A stretch of DNA of 47,930 bases from DAIDKA01 sp035485475 (GTDB taxonomy: Bacteria > Pseudomonadota > Gammaproteobacteria > Steroidobacterales > Steroidobacteraceae). A model generated the notes under the pieces. The model was not told the origin of the DNA and did no database searches. It saw nothing but the letters and a program-made list of their open reading frames with translations. Location: NCBI GenBank assembly GCA_035485475.1, contig DATHOA010000318.1, positions 1-47,930 on the forward strand, given 5' to 3'. The translations under genes were made by a program, and so were the position numbers. The first letter of the stretch is position 1. Each line of letters begins with the position of its first letter. Shown in pieces: positions 1 through 8,110 of this stretch.

Positions 1-153
1 TACGTCCGGGTAACACAGTGGTTACGGAGCTGGCGACATGCCTTTCGGCCATGAGCTCAGTGCGAATTGGAAGCCATTTGTTCTTGCTCCACGCTGGCCC
101 CATCCCTACATTTACGAGCGGACGACTATGAGTATTGACGGGTGTATCGATCG
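1..153 (+). promoter_or_regulatory. Non-coding leader upstream of the first cytochrome gene
   Basis: No convincing gene lies here and no clear -35/-10 pair is visible. A nine-codon reading frame (128-157, ATG AGT ATT ... CGA TGA) has its stop overlapping the ATG of the cytochrome gene at 154 by four bases. It has a modest purine-rich stretch before it. It could couple translation of the cytochrome, or be chance. Confidence 0.25.
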
Positions 154-549
154 ATGACTGTGCGCCGTGCAGCGGCGCTGACTTCCGGTTTGTTGTTTCT
201 CGGCGCCGCTGCCGCAATCGCGGCTACGGTGGCGGATGCCAAACCGGTGAACATCAAGGCCCTGCCGAAGGACATCTCCGCGGCGCAGATCGGCAAGATC
301 ATGCGGCGTTTTGAAACGGATCTCGGTGTCAAGTGCGGTCACTGTCACGTGGAGGACCCGAACACGCAAGAGTTCGACTACGCCTCGGACGACAATCCAG
401 CGAAGAGTACGGCGCGGGTCATGATCACGATGCTCAAGGACATCAATGAGAAGTACTTGCCGCAGCTTGGTGCAGACAGTCGCTACGCGACCCAGGTGAC
501 CTGCGGCAGTTGCCATCAGGGCCAGAGCAGCCCACCGACCTTCGATTAG
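154..549 (+). CDS. Secreted di-heme cytochrome c, reaction-centre-cytochrome-like
   Basis: A predicted 131-residue periplasmic c-type cytochrome. An N-terminal signal peptide (about residues 1-27, hydrophobic core then AxA-type cleavage) is followed by two heme-binding motifs, CGHCH at 61-65 and CGSCH at 117-121. Spacing and the flanking IMRRFETDLGVKCGHCH segment resemble the CytC_RC fold of small stand-alone cytochromes. In-frame GTG at 142 is possible, but ATG at 154 starts directly at the signal peptide and follows a GGGTG stretch. The next gene, also a heme protein, begins a few codons after the stop, so the two are probably co-transcribed. The likely role is electron transfer, perhaps for the PQQ enzyme encoded at 6003-8105. 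The family assignment is by motif and is moderately secure; the partner is inferred. Confidence 0.85.
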   Translation: MTVRRAAALTSGLLFLGAAAAIAATVADAKPVNIKALPKDISAAQIGKIMRRFETDLGVKCGHCHVEDPNTQEFDYASDDNPAKSTARVMITMLKDINEKYLPQLGADSRYATQVTCGSCHQGQSSPPTFD

Positions 550-582
550 GTGATCCTCATGCAAAGCAGAATGGAAAGATCA

Positions 583-1965
583 ATGACCCGGCCCCGGATC
601 GCCCGTTCGCTTGCCGCGCTGCTGATGTTGGCTGGCGGCATTTTCATCCAGGCCGCGCAGGCGCAAATCGCGGTGCGCAATCAAGGCTACATGCCCTTCG
701 CCGACGAGCCGATCAACTACCGATCGGAGGACCTGTCCGATCCGGTGGCCAGGCTGGAGAAACGCGTCGAAAAGGGTGAAGCGACTCTCGAATGGGAAGG
801 GGATCACGGCTACCTGAAGTCGGTGCTCAAACTGCTGAAGGTGCCCGTGGAATCGCAGACCCTGGTCTTCTCCAAAACCAGCTTCCAGTATCCGAAGATC
901 AGCGCGGATCATCCGCGTGCGCTGTACTACAACGACGACATCTATGTCGGCAAGGTGCACGACGGCAAGGCCATCGAGATCGTATCCTTCGACGCCCGCC
1001 AGGGCGCGATCTTCTACCTGCTCGACGAACACAAGGTCGACAAGCCCGCATTCCAGCGCGCGGAGCTGGACTGCACGCAGTGCCACATCGCCGCGGGCAC
1101 GCGCGGCGTGCCGGGTGTGCTGCTGCGATCCGTGTACGCCAATCCCGCCGGCACGCTGATTCCCGGCGCGCCGACCTACATCACCGACCAGGATAGCCCC
1201 GTGGCCGAGCGCTGGGGCGGCTGGTATGTGAGCGGCAAGCCCGGCGACACCACGCTCTCCATGGCCAACGCCGCCGTTGCCGAATCGGCCACGGCCGCCA
1301 CTCCCGTTCCGAACGATTCTTCAGCCCGCAAGCTCGCACCCTTGGTGGGCCAGCAGTCCTACCAGGGCGCCGACTACCTGGTCCCCGGCAGCGATGCGGT
1401 GGCACTGCTGGTGCTGGCCCATCAGACGCAGATGCACAACCTGATCACCCTCACGAACTACAAGACCCGTATCGCGCTGTACAACCTCAGCAAGCAGACG
1501 GCGGATGCGCCACTACCCGATGCGACCCGGCGCCAGTTCGAGAGACCCGCGGAGCAACTGCTGCGCTACCTGTTGTTCGCCAATGAGGCGCCCCTGTCCG
1601 GACTGGATCCACAGTCACTGAGCGCATCACCCTTTGCAAAGGAGTTCGCCGCCCGCGGGCTGCGTGATTCGCAGGGCCGCTCGCTGCGCGACTTCGACTT
1701 GAATCAGCGCATCTTCCGTTATCCGTGCAGCTACCTCATCTATTCCGACGCCTTCGACGCCGTACCGGAGCCTGCCAAGAGCTACATCTATCACCGTCTG
1801 CTGCAAATTCTCACCGGCCAGGACCGCAGCGATGACTTCGCCCGCCTGAGCACGCAGGACCGTCGCGCGGTGCTGGAGATCGTGCTTGAGACCAAGCCCG
1901 GCTTGCCGGCGGAGTGGCAGGACTACGCGCGCGCCAACCATCTGCAGATTGCGAACCACGATTGA
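583..1965 (+). CDS. Secreted mono-heme cytochrome c-like protein
   Basis: A 460-residue exported protein with a clear signal peptide (about residues 1-27, ending AAQAQ) and one CTQCH heme motif at 164-168. I do not recognise a named enzyme family; the rest lacks further CXXCH motifs. It may be a heme-containing redox subunit or a cytochrome with a large substrate-binding domain. I prefer ATG at 583, which follows GGAAAG and sits at the start of the signal sequence; GTG 550, ATG 559 and ATG 571 are in-frame alternatives. It lies between the small di-heme cytochrome and a TlpA-like thioredoxin, in one direction with short gaps, so the three form a probable operon of periplasmic redox proteins. 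Confidence 0.75.
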   Translation: MTRPRIARSLAALLMLAGGIFIQAAQAQIAVRNQGYMPFADEPINYRSEDLSDPVARLEKRVEKGEATLEWEGDHGYLKSVLKLLKVPVESQTLVFSKTSFQYPKISADHPRALYYNDDIYVGKVHDGKAIEIVSFDARQGAIFYLLDEHKVDKPAFQRAELDCTQCHIAAGTRGVPGVLLRSVYANPAGTLIPGAPTYITDQDSPVAERWGGWYVSGKPGDTTLSMANAAVAESATAATPVPNDSSARKLAPLVGQQSYQGADYLVPGSDAVALLVLAHQTQMHNLITLTNYKTRIALYNLSKQTADAPLPDATRRQFERPAEQLLRYLLFANEAPLSGLDPQSLSASPFAKEFAARGLRDSQGRSLRDFDLNQRIFRYPCSYLIYSDAFDAVPEPAKSYIYHRLLQILTGQDRSDDFARLSTQDRRAVLEIVLETKPGLPAEWQDYARANHLQIANHD

Positions 1966-1986
1966 CCTTCAATGAGGAAAGACACC

Positions 1987-3336
1987 ATGAGAACGATCTT
2001 GAAAGCCGCAGGACTGGCCGCTGTCCTGGTCGGTAGCGGCGCCGTACTGGCAGCCGCTGCCGGCAATACCATCGATGGACGCTGGGACGCCAGCCTGAGC
2101 ACCAAGGCGGGGACCCTCATCCCTTTCCGCCTCGACCTGTCCGGCTCCGGTGACAGCGTCAAAGGCACGCTGTACGACGGCTTTCACCCGTACGACGGCA
2201 CTACCAGCGCCACCTTCAAGGATGGCAAGCTGGTGCTGAATATCGAGCACTATCTCACCACCATCACCGCCCAGCTGCAGGACGGCCAGCTGGTCGGCGA
2301 TGTCACCAGCCAGGGCCGCGGCCAATTCCAGCAGTTCGGTTTTACCGCCGTGCGCCATGTGGAGGCGGCTGACGCCGCGGCCGCGACTGCCCCGAACATC
2401 GCCGGCAGCTGGGTGGTCCCTCTGCCCACCGCTTCGGCCAAGGGCGAGAAGGCCTTCCGCGTCATCGTCGAGCAGCACGGTGCCGAGGTTGCGGCTTCCA
2501 TCCTGCGCGTCGACGGGGATACCGGCTCATACAGCGGTGTATTCAAGGACGGCCAATGGGTACTGAGCCACTTCGATGGCAGTCGCCCGGGTGTCATTAC
2601 CATCATTCCGAACGCGCAAGGCACGCTGGAAATCCAACAGCGCCAGGACCGTCCGGCCGCGGCCGCTCAGCCCGTCAGCGCCAAGGCCAGCGGCTACGGT
2701 GCCGATGAGGACGCGCCCAATGGCCGCTACGCCGCCAAGTTGGTGGCCTACCGCCCGGATGTTGCGCTCGCCAAGGGTCTGCCGCAGCCTGAGAACTACG
2801 AGACTCACACCACCGCTCGCGACCCCCATGAGAAATTCGCCTTCAGCTTCCCGGACGACCACGGCAAGCTGGTATCGAATGAGGATCCGCGCTTCAAAGG
2901 CAAGGTGGTGCTGGCCATCGTGACGGGGACCTGGTGCCCGAACTGCCATGACGAGGCCCAGTACCTGGTGCAGTTGGACAAGAAGTACCGGGACAAGGGC
3001 TTGGCGATCGTCGCGCTGGACTTCGAGGAGCCCGATCAGCAGGGCAATCTCGAGCGCGAGCATGCATTCGTGAAGCAGTACGGGGTCAAGTACACCTACC
3101 TGATCGCCGGTGCGCCGGAGGAGATGTGGGAAAAGGTTCCGCAGCTGGTGAACCTGAATACCTGGCCCGCGACCGTGTTCATAGGCCGTGACGGCACGAT
3201 CCGCAATGTGCATTCCGGATTCGCGTCTCCGGCGAGTGGCGAATTCAACGCGCAGCTGAAAAAGGAGTTCACCGCCAAGATCGAAACGCTGCTGGCCGAA
3301 AGGGCCCCCGCCGTGCAGGTGGCGAACGCCAACTGA
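1987..3336 (+). CDS. Secreted TlpA-like thioredoxin-fold protein
   Basis: A 449-residue exported protein. Residues 1-25 form a signal peptide. The middle (about 25-225) is a beta-rich region of unknown function that appears to contain two lipocalin-like repeats, each beginning with an IDGRWDA / IAGSWVV type strand. The C-terminal third is a redoxin domain with the active-site motif WCPNC (W316, C317, C320), typical of TlpA/ResA-type periplasmic disulfide reductases that keep cytochrome c heme-site cysteines reduced. The ATG at 1987 has AGGAAAG seven bases upstream and is preferred to ATG 1972. It follows two heme proteins, which fits a role in their maturation, although a peroxide- or substrate-related function is possible. 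A strong hairpin at 3359-3392 ends the unit. Confidence 0.8.
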   Translation: MRTILKAAGLAAVLVGSGAVLAAAAGNTIDGRWDASLSTKAGTLIPFRLDLSGSGDSVKGTLYDGFHPYDGTTSATFKDGKLVLNIEHYLTTITAQLQDGQLVGDVTSQGRGQFQQFGFTAVRHVEAADAAAATAPNIAGSWVVPLPTASAKGEKAFRVIVEQHGAEVAASILRVDGDTGSYSGVFKDGQWVLSHFDGSRPGVITIIPNAQGTLEIQQRQDRPAAAAQPVSAKASGYGADEDAPNGRYAAKLVAYRPDVALAKGLPQPENYETHTTARDPHEKFAFSFPDDHGKLVSNEDPRFKGKVVLAIVTGTWCPNCHDEAQYLVQLDKKYRDKGLAIVALDFEEPDQQGNLEREHAFVKQYGVKYTYLIAGAPEEMWEKVPQLVNLNTWPATVFIGRDGTIRNVHSGFASPASGEFNAQLKKEFTAKIETLLAERAPAVQVANAN

Positions 3337-3348
3337 CACTGCCGGGCC

Positions 3349-3870
3349 TCAGGCGTTCAAAAGCGCGGACTGTTGCCTGAGTCCGCGCTTTTCCTGCCGC
3401 AGCAGCAAGTACAACGCGGCGCCGTGCGTGATCGCCAGCAGCGGCACGAAAAGTATCGGGATTACGTATGCGGCACCCAGTTCTCCCGCCACCGCAGGCA
3501 GGTTGAGTCGCACGGCGTGGTAATAGTCGAGGCCTAAATCGGCCGCGCCGACCAGATTGAAGGCCACGACAAACAGCCAAAAGAGCCGCCGTACTCCAAA
3601 GGTGAGCAGCGCCAGCAGCGCCAGTATCCCGGTTGCGAAGTCCGCGTAGGCCGCGAACGCGGCGAATCCTGGTGGCAGGTGGGTGCCGACGACGCCGGGC
3701 AGCAGGAAGACCAGGCCAAAGAAACGAAAGCTGTGCAAGGTGGCAATGACGCGCTGCGCTGCGGCCGGTGGCAGCGACTTGAGCCAGGGCCATACGTACA
3801 GCCCGAAGCACAGCAGCCACGCGACATAGCCCAGGACAAGTTGTGATAGAAAGATAGTAGCCGGCGACAT
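3349..3870 (-). CDS. Small multi-pass membrane protein of unknown function
   Basis: A 173-residue hydrophobic protein with about four to five membrane segments (near residues 5-27, 45-65, 78-97, 97-120, 138-158) and a basic C-terminus. I do not recognise the family. It is transcribed away from the LysR regulator that starts 84 bases upstream, the usual layout for a LysR target gene, so it may be controlled by that regulator. Its 3' end runs into the terminator hairpin of the convergent thioredoxin gene, so its last dozen codons serve as part of that structure. Confidence 0.7.
   Translation of the reverse strand: MSPATIFLSQLVLGYVAWLLCFGLYVWPWLKSLPPAAAQRVIATLHSFRFFGLVFLLPGVVGTHLPPGFAAFAAYADFATGILALLALLTFGVRRLFWLFVVAFNLVGAADLGLDYYHAVRLNLPAVAGELGAAYVIPILFVPLLAITHGAALYLLLRQEKRGLRQQSALLNA
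3359..3392. terminator. Bidirectional intrinsic terminator
   Basis: A perfect 13-base-pair stem (AAAAGCGCGGACT, 3359-3371; AGTCCGCGCTTTT, 3380-3392) with an 8-base loop. A-run and T-run at the stem ends make it read as a terminator in both directions. It lies just past the thioredoxin-like gene and inside the last codons of the convergent membrane-protein gene. Confidence 0.75.
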
Positions 3871-3954
3871 ACAGCAACCCCGTTGTTGGCGATCCCGTCG
3901 CGAACGTTACGGCTGATTGTTCCCCACGACTATTCACGATAATGTCCATGGGCT
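3871..3954. promoter_or_regulatory. Divergent promoter region between membrane protein and LysR gene
   Basis: 84 bases between two head-to-head genes. LysR-type regulators usually bind such a gap at a T-N11-A dyad; I see only imperfect candidates (ATTGT...ATAAT around 3916-3943). There is no good ribosome-binding site before the LysR ATG. Confidence 0.35.
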
Positions 3955-4917
3955 ATGAAGCAGAACTTCACAGTCCGCCATGGCGCGCTCGACGGGATCG
4001 AGGCGTTCCTCAGTGTCGCCCGTCATAAGAGCTTTCGCCGCGCGGCCGCCGAGCTGGGTGTAACGCCTTCGGCGATCAGCCAGGCCGTGCGCGCACTTGA
4101 GGGCCGTATCGGCGCGACGCTCTTCATCCGCACCACGCGCAGCGTCGGCCTGACGGAAGCCGGCGGCAAATTCCTCGCGCGCGCGAAGCCCGCCTTCGAG
4201 GAGCTGGTCGCGGCGGCCGGCATCGCGCGCGGACTGGGTGAGCGGCCATCCGGACTGCTGCGCCTGACGGTGCCCCGGGCGGTGATTCCGCTGCTGCTGC
4301 AACCCTTGATCGCATCCTTCTGCCGGGAGTATCCGCAGGTCGAAGTCGAGATCGCTGCCAGCGAGGAGTTGGTCGACCTTGCCGCCGAAGGCTTCGATGC
4401 TGGCATCCGGCTGGGCCAATTCATCGCTGCCGACATGGTCGCGGTACGGCTGACACCGCCATTTCGTTTCGTCATCGTCGGCAGCCCCGCCTACCTGGCC
4501 CGCAGCGGCCATCCCACGGCGCCGCAGGATTTGCGCCATCACGCATGCCTGCGCCTGCGACGTCCCAACGGCGCAGTCGCACTCTGGTCACTCAAGGACG
4601 GTGGTCGTGCGCTGGAAGTGGCCGTTTCGGGACCCCTCCTCGCCAACGATATTCCGACACTTTTGGGCGCAGCGCTCGAAGGGACGGGCCTCGCGCAAGT
4701 GCCCGAGCCGATCGCCGCCGCAGCGCTGACCGCCGGCCGACTGGTGCAGGTGCTGGAGCGCTTTGCACCCATGACACCGGGTGTCTTTCTTTACCATCCG
4801 GGACGCCGCCAGGTGATGCCGAAGCTGCGCGCCTTCATCGACCACGTGAAGGGCCATTCGGCCAGAATGTCGCCTATACTTCCCGCCCACAAGACGCAGC
4901 GGGGGAAACGGCAATGA
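3955..4917 (+). CDS. LysR-family transcriptional regulator
   Basis: A 320-residue one-component regulator. Residues about 12-70 form the winged helix-turn-helix (FLSVARHKSFRRAAAELGVT, then SAISQAVRALEGRIG and the LFIRTTRSVGLTEAG wing). Residues about 95-300 form the periplasmic-binding-like effector domain. The product resembles the single-regulator subgroup often linked to oxidative or degradative genes. It is divergent from the small membrane protein and, unusually, its stop codon overlaps the next gene by 4 bases (ATGA at 4914-4917). The regulator is therefore probably co-transcribed with the secreted protein, PQQ enzyme, PepSY protein and hydrolase genes that follow, as well as controlling them. 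The effector is unknown. The final ~20 residues are basic and poorly conserved in appearance. Confidence 0.92.
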   Translation: MKQNFTVRHGALDGIEAFLSVARHKSFRRAAAELGVTPSAISQAVRALEGRIGATLFIRTTRSVGLTEAGGKFLARAKPAFEELVAAAGIARGLGERPSGLLRLTVPRAVIPLLLQPLIASFCREYPQVEVEIAASEELVDLAAEGFDAGIRLGQFIAADMVAVRLTPPFRFVIVGSPAYLARSGHPTAPQDLRHHACLRLRRPNGAVALWSLKDGGRALEVAVSGPLLANDIPTLLGAALEGTGLAQVPEPIAAAALTAGRLVQVLERFAPMTPGVFLYHPGRRQVMPKLRAFIDHVKGHSARMSPILPAHKTQRGKRQ

Positions 4918-5987
4918 AGATCAACTTGAGGCACCGGATCGTCATGGCGGCATCGATGCTGCTGGTCGGAACCCTCGCGTTGCCCGCACCCAGCCCGGCG
5001 CAGACGGCCACGGCCCTGCCGCCAAATGTCGGTACCGGTGATTGCGACCGTACCTGCCTGCAGGGTCTGGCGGAGCAATTCATTGCGGCTGTCATCGCTC
5101 ACGATATCAGCAAGGTTCCGCTCGCCAAGGGCGCACGCTATTCGGAAAACAGTGTGCCCTTGCCAATCCCCGACGGGTTCTGGAAGAACGCGACGGGCGT
5201 GCGGCCCTATCGCCTGTACATCGCCGATCCGGAGTGGGGCACGATCGGGTTCTACGCGCGGATGTATGAGAATGGCGCGCCGGTGATCGTCAGCACGCGG
5301 CTGCGGGTCTACGGCCGTCAGCTCACCGAAATCGAGACCATCGTGACCTCCGAGCGCAACCGCCTGGCGCCCGCGGGCAGCACGGCCGCCCAGACGGATT
5401 ACCTGGGTGACAAGCCGCGACCGGAACTGACCCAGGTGGTGCCGCCGGCGCAGCGCCGCAGCCGCGAGGAGTTGATGCGGATCGTCAACACCTATTTCAC
5501 GGGTATCGAGAACAATACCGGCGACAAGCCGCCGCTGTTCTCCTCCCATTGCCAGCGGCTGGAAGATGGTCGTCCGACCTCGAATGTTCCGGTGCCGCCG
5601 GGGCAGGAGCGCGGGGGCATCAATATGAGTTGTGCCGAGGATCTCGCGACCGGCTACCACCGCAACGACAATCGCATCCGCAGCCGCCGGATCATGGCGG
5701 TGGACGTCGAACATCAGGTGGTGATGACCAGCGTCTATTTCGATCACGAGAACGACGCGCCGATCCATACCTATCAGCTCAAGAACGGCAAAACCGTCAC
5801 GGTCAATGAAACCTCGCCCTCGACGCTGCAGGCGCATGAGACCTTCTCGATTGATCGGGAGGGGATCAGCCAGGTCGAAGCGGTGTTCACCAGTGTCACC
5901 TACGGCACGCGACCCTATTTCAGTACCGGCTTCCATATGGATAGCCCGCAGGCGGTGAAGGACGGCTTCGACGAATACGCGCACTAG
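4914..5987 (+). CDS. Secreted protein with two NTF2/SnoaL-like domains (copy A)
   Basis: A 357-residue exported protein: signal peptide about residues 1-32, then two domains of the same general plan (roughly 40-165 and 180-345). The segments LAEQFIAAVIAHD and LMRIVNTYFTGIE each open a domain, as in NTF2-like folds, but the fold call is by pattern only. It is related to the protein at 10103-10996 in layout and in several motifs, so the cluster carries two paralogues. Its ATG overlaps the LysR stop by 4 bases, which fixes the start; a longer in-frame reading upstream runs inside the LysR gene and is not credible. Function is unknown. Secreted NTF2-like proteins often bind or isomerise small hydrophobic molecules, and this one may bind the substrate of the neighbouring oxidation genes. 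Confidence 0.7.
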   Translation: MKINLRHRIVMAASMLLVGTLALPAPSPAQTATALPPNVGTGDCDRTCLQGLAEQFIAAVIAHDISKVPLAKGARYSENSVPLPIPDGFWKNATGVRPYRLYIADPEWGTIGFYARMYENGAPVIVSTRLRVYGRQLTEIETIVTSERNRLAPAGSTAAQTDYLGDKPRPELTQVVPPAQRRSREELMRIVNTYFTGIENNTGDKPPLFSSHCQRLEDGRPTSNVPVPPGQERGGINMSCAEDLATGYHRNDNRIRSRRIMAVDVEHQVVMTSVYFDHENDAPIHTYQLKNGKTVTVNETSPSTLQAHETFSIDREGISQVEAVFTSVTYGTRPYFSTGFHMDSPQAVKDGFDEYAH

Positions 5988-6002
5988 CGCGAGAGGTTGA
6001 TC

Positions 6003-8105
6003 ATGCGGTTGCGAACGGTGGTGATGGGCCTGGTCGTGCTGGCAGCAACCACCGGCGCGGCGGCTCAGGAGCGCGCCCTTTCCTATACGACCCAGCAAAG
6101 CGAGGTCGGACGCACGGCCTATCTGGCCAATTGTGCGATGTGCCATGGCCCGAATCTGAGCGATGGACCGCTGGGCAAGCCGCTCAAGGGGCCTGCCTTC
6201 ATGCAGAAATTCGGTGGCCACAGCGTGCGGGACCTGTACGAGGTGACGCGCACGACCATGCCGACCACCAAACCCGGCTCGCTCGACACGGCCACGTATG
6301 CCGCGCTGGTCGCCTTCATGCTCAAGGAGAATGCGATCGTGGCGGGCCCGGATCCACTGCCGGCGGATGCTCGCGAGCTGGCGGGCATGATGGTGCCGGG
6401 CGGGGGCTTCAGCATCATGGCCTACTCGCCCTACACGGCGCAGAAAGCCGTGGCATTGCCCAATCCCCTGGACCACTTCACCCCCGTCGGTAAGGTCGAT
6501 CTGGCGAACCCGCCGGCGCAGGACTGGCTGACCTGGCGGCGTGGCTGGGACGCCCACGGCTTCAGCCCGCTGCGGCAGATCACCGCGGCCAACGCGGCGA
6601 ATCTGCGGCTGGTATGGAGCTGGACGTTGCCCGAAGGCTCCACTGAAACCGTACCACTGGTGCGCGACGGCACCATGTTCGTGCTGGGCTACGGCGATAT
6701 CGTACAGGCCCTCAATGCCCGGACCGGCGATCTGCTGTGGCAGTACAACCACGCCCTGGAACCGGGTGCAACGCCCTTCGTCAAACGCGGCCTGGCGCTG
6801 TGGGGTGATCTGCTGTATTTCGGCACCTCGGACGTACACGTGGTGGCACTCAACGCTCGCACCGGGGCAATGGTCTGGGACACCCGCATCGGCGACTTCA
6901 AGCGACACGAAGGCTTGAGCGGCGGGCCCCTGGTGGCCGAAGGCAAGGTCATGACCGGCACCACCGGGACCGGCGTCAACGCCCATTTCGGCGGCCCGCA
7001 GTTGGTGGGTCTTGATGCCGCAACCGGCAAGGAACTGTGGCGCCTCGGCACCATCGCCAAGCCCGGCGCGCCCGGCGGCGACAGTTGGAACGCAGTTCCC
7101 TTCGAAGCGCGCTCCGGCGCGTCGATCTGGACTCCAGGCAGCTACGATCCGGATACCGGGCTTGCGTACTTTGGCACCGGCAACACCTATGACACCGCCC
7201 CGTTGCTGGCGCCGAAGAAACCCGGCATGGGCAATGCCGCGCTGTACACCAACTCGACTCTGGCCGTTGATCCGCATACGGGCCGACTGGTGTGGTACTT
7301 CCAGCACTTTCCGGACGATCAATGGGACCTGGACTGGGCGTTTGAGCGGCAGCTCATCAACATCAAGGTCGACGGCGTGCTGCGTCGGGTGGTCATCACC
7401 TCCGGCAAGATCGGCATCTACGATGCGCTCGATGCCCATACCGGCAAGTTTCTATTTTCGATAGATCTGGGTCTGCAGAACATCGTCACGGCCATCGATC
7501 CGGTCACGGGCGAGAAGCGGGTGAACACCGCCCTGTACCCGAATGATGGCAAGATCAAGCTGGTATGCCCGCACGGCGCCGGGGCGAAGAACTACCTGCC
7601 GGCCTCCTGGAATCAGCTCTCCGGAATACTGGTGATGCCGCTGAATGAAGCGTGCATGGACCTGTACCCGGTACCCGGCGGCGGCAGCCTCAGTGCGCTG
7701 TCATCCGGCGTCAACTGGGGAATCCGGCCGCGCCCCGACAGTGATGGCAAGTACGGTCGTCTGCAGGCGCTCGACATGGCGACCCGCAAACCGCTGTGGA
7801 CGGTGCGCCAGCGCGCACCGGTGTCCTCCGGGGTACTGACCACCGCCGGGGGCCTGGCCCTGGACGCAACCTACGATCGTGTATTCCATGTTTACGACAG
7901 CAAAACGGGCCGGGAGCTGTGGCAAAGCCGGCTCAATGACGTGTCCAGCTCCAGCCCGATCAGTTTCGCAGTGGACGGCAAGCAGTACCTGGCGCTCGTG
8001 GTCGGCGAAGGAGGATTTCACGCCCGCAGCTTCGCGCCACTCGTCCCGGAGTTGCGCAGTTCGCCGAACCGCGGCGCGACCGTGTGGGTCTTCGCGCTAC
8101 CCTGA
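6003..8105 (+). CDS. PQQ-dependent dehydrogenase with N-terminal cytochrome c domain
   Basis: A 700-residue exported quinohemoprotein. After the signal peptide (1-22) comes a cytochrome c domain with CAMCH at 44-48 and a probable Met ligand in the TTMPTT segment near 79. From about residue 160 onward is an eight-bladed PQQ propeller with repeated W-docking motifs (such as ALNARTGDLLWQYN and GLDAATGKELWRLG) and the QWDLDWAF segment expected near the PQQ/calcium site. Most quinohemoprotein alcohol dehydrogenases carry heme at the C-terminus; the N-terminal arrangement is known from polyvinyl alcohol dehydrogenase. It should oxidise an alcohol in the periplasm and pass electrons to cytochromes. 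ATG 6003 has GAGAGG six bases upstream and is preferred to TTG 5997. The PepSY gene follows after 5 bases. Confidence 0.9.
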   Translation: MRLRTVVMGLVVLAATTGAAAQERALSYTTQQSEVGRTAYLANCAMCHGPNLSDGPLGKPLKGPAFMQKFGGHSVRDLYEVTRTTMPTTKPGSLDTATYAALVAFMLKENAIVAGPDPLPADARELAGMMVPGGGFSIMAYSPYTAQKAVALPNPLDHFTPVGKVDLANPPAQDWLTWRRGWDAHGFSPLRQITAANAANLRLVWSWTLPEGSTETVPLVRDGTMFVLGYGDIVQALNARTGDLLWQYNHALEPGATPFVKRGLALWGDLLYFGTSDVHVVALNARTGAMVWDTRIGDFKRHEGLSGGPLVAEGKVMTGTTGTGVNAHFGGPQLVGLDAATGKELWRLGTIAKPGAPGGDSWNAVPFEARSGASIWTPGSYDPDTGLAYFGTGNTYDTAPLLAPKKPGMGNAALYTNSTLAVDPHTGRLVWYFQHFPDDQWDLDWAFERQLINIKVDGVLRRVVITSGKIGIYDALDAHTGKFLFSIDLGLQNIVTAIDPVTGEKRVNTALYPNDGKIKLVCPHGAGAKNYLPASWNQLSGILVMPLNEACMDLYPVPGGGSLSALSSGVNWGIRPRPDSDGKYGRLQALDMATRKPLWTVRQRAPVSSGVLTTAGGLALDATYDRVFHVYDSKTGRELWQSRLNDVSSSSPISFAVDGKQYLALVVGEGGFHARSFAPLVPELRSSPNRGATVWVFALP

Positions 8106-8110
8106 CGACC

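Noticed and set aside
4545..4913. N-terminal extension of the two-domain protein (copy A)
   Set aside because: The extension lies inside the LysR coding sequence. The ATG at 4914 begins a proper signal peptide and overlaps the LysR stop.
4791..7439. An 882-codon open frame on the minus strand
   Set aside because: It lies antisense to LysR, the two-domain protein and the PQQ dehydrogenase, all with clear motifs on the plus strand, and its product shows no domain. It is a high-GC shadow.
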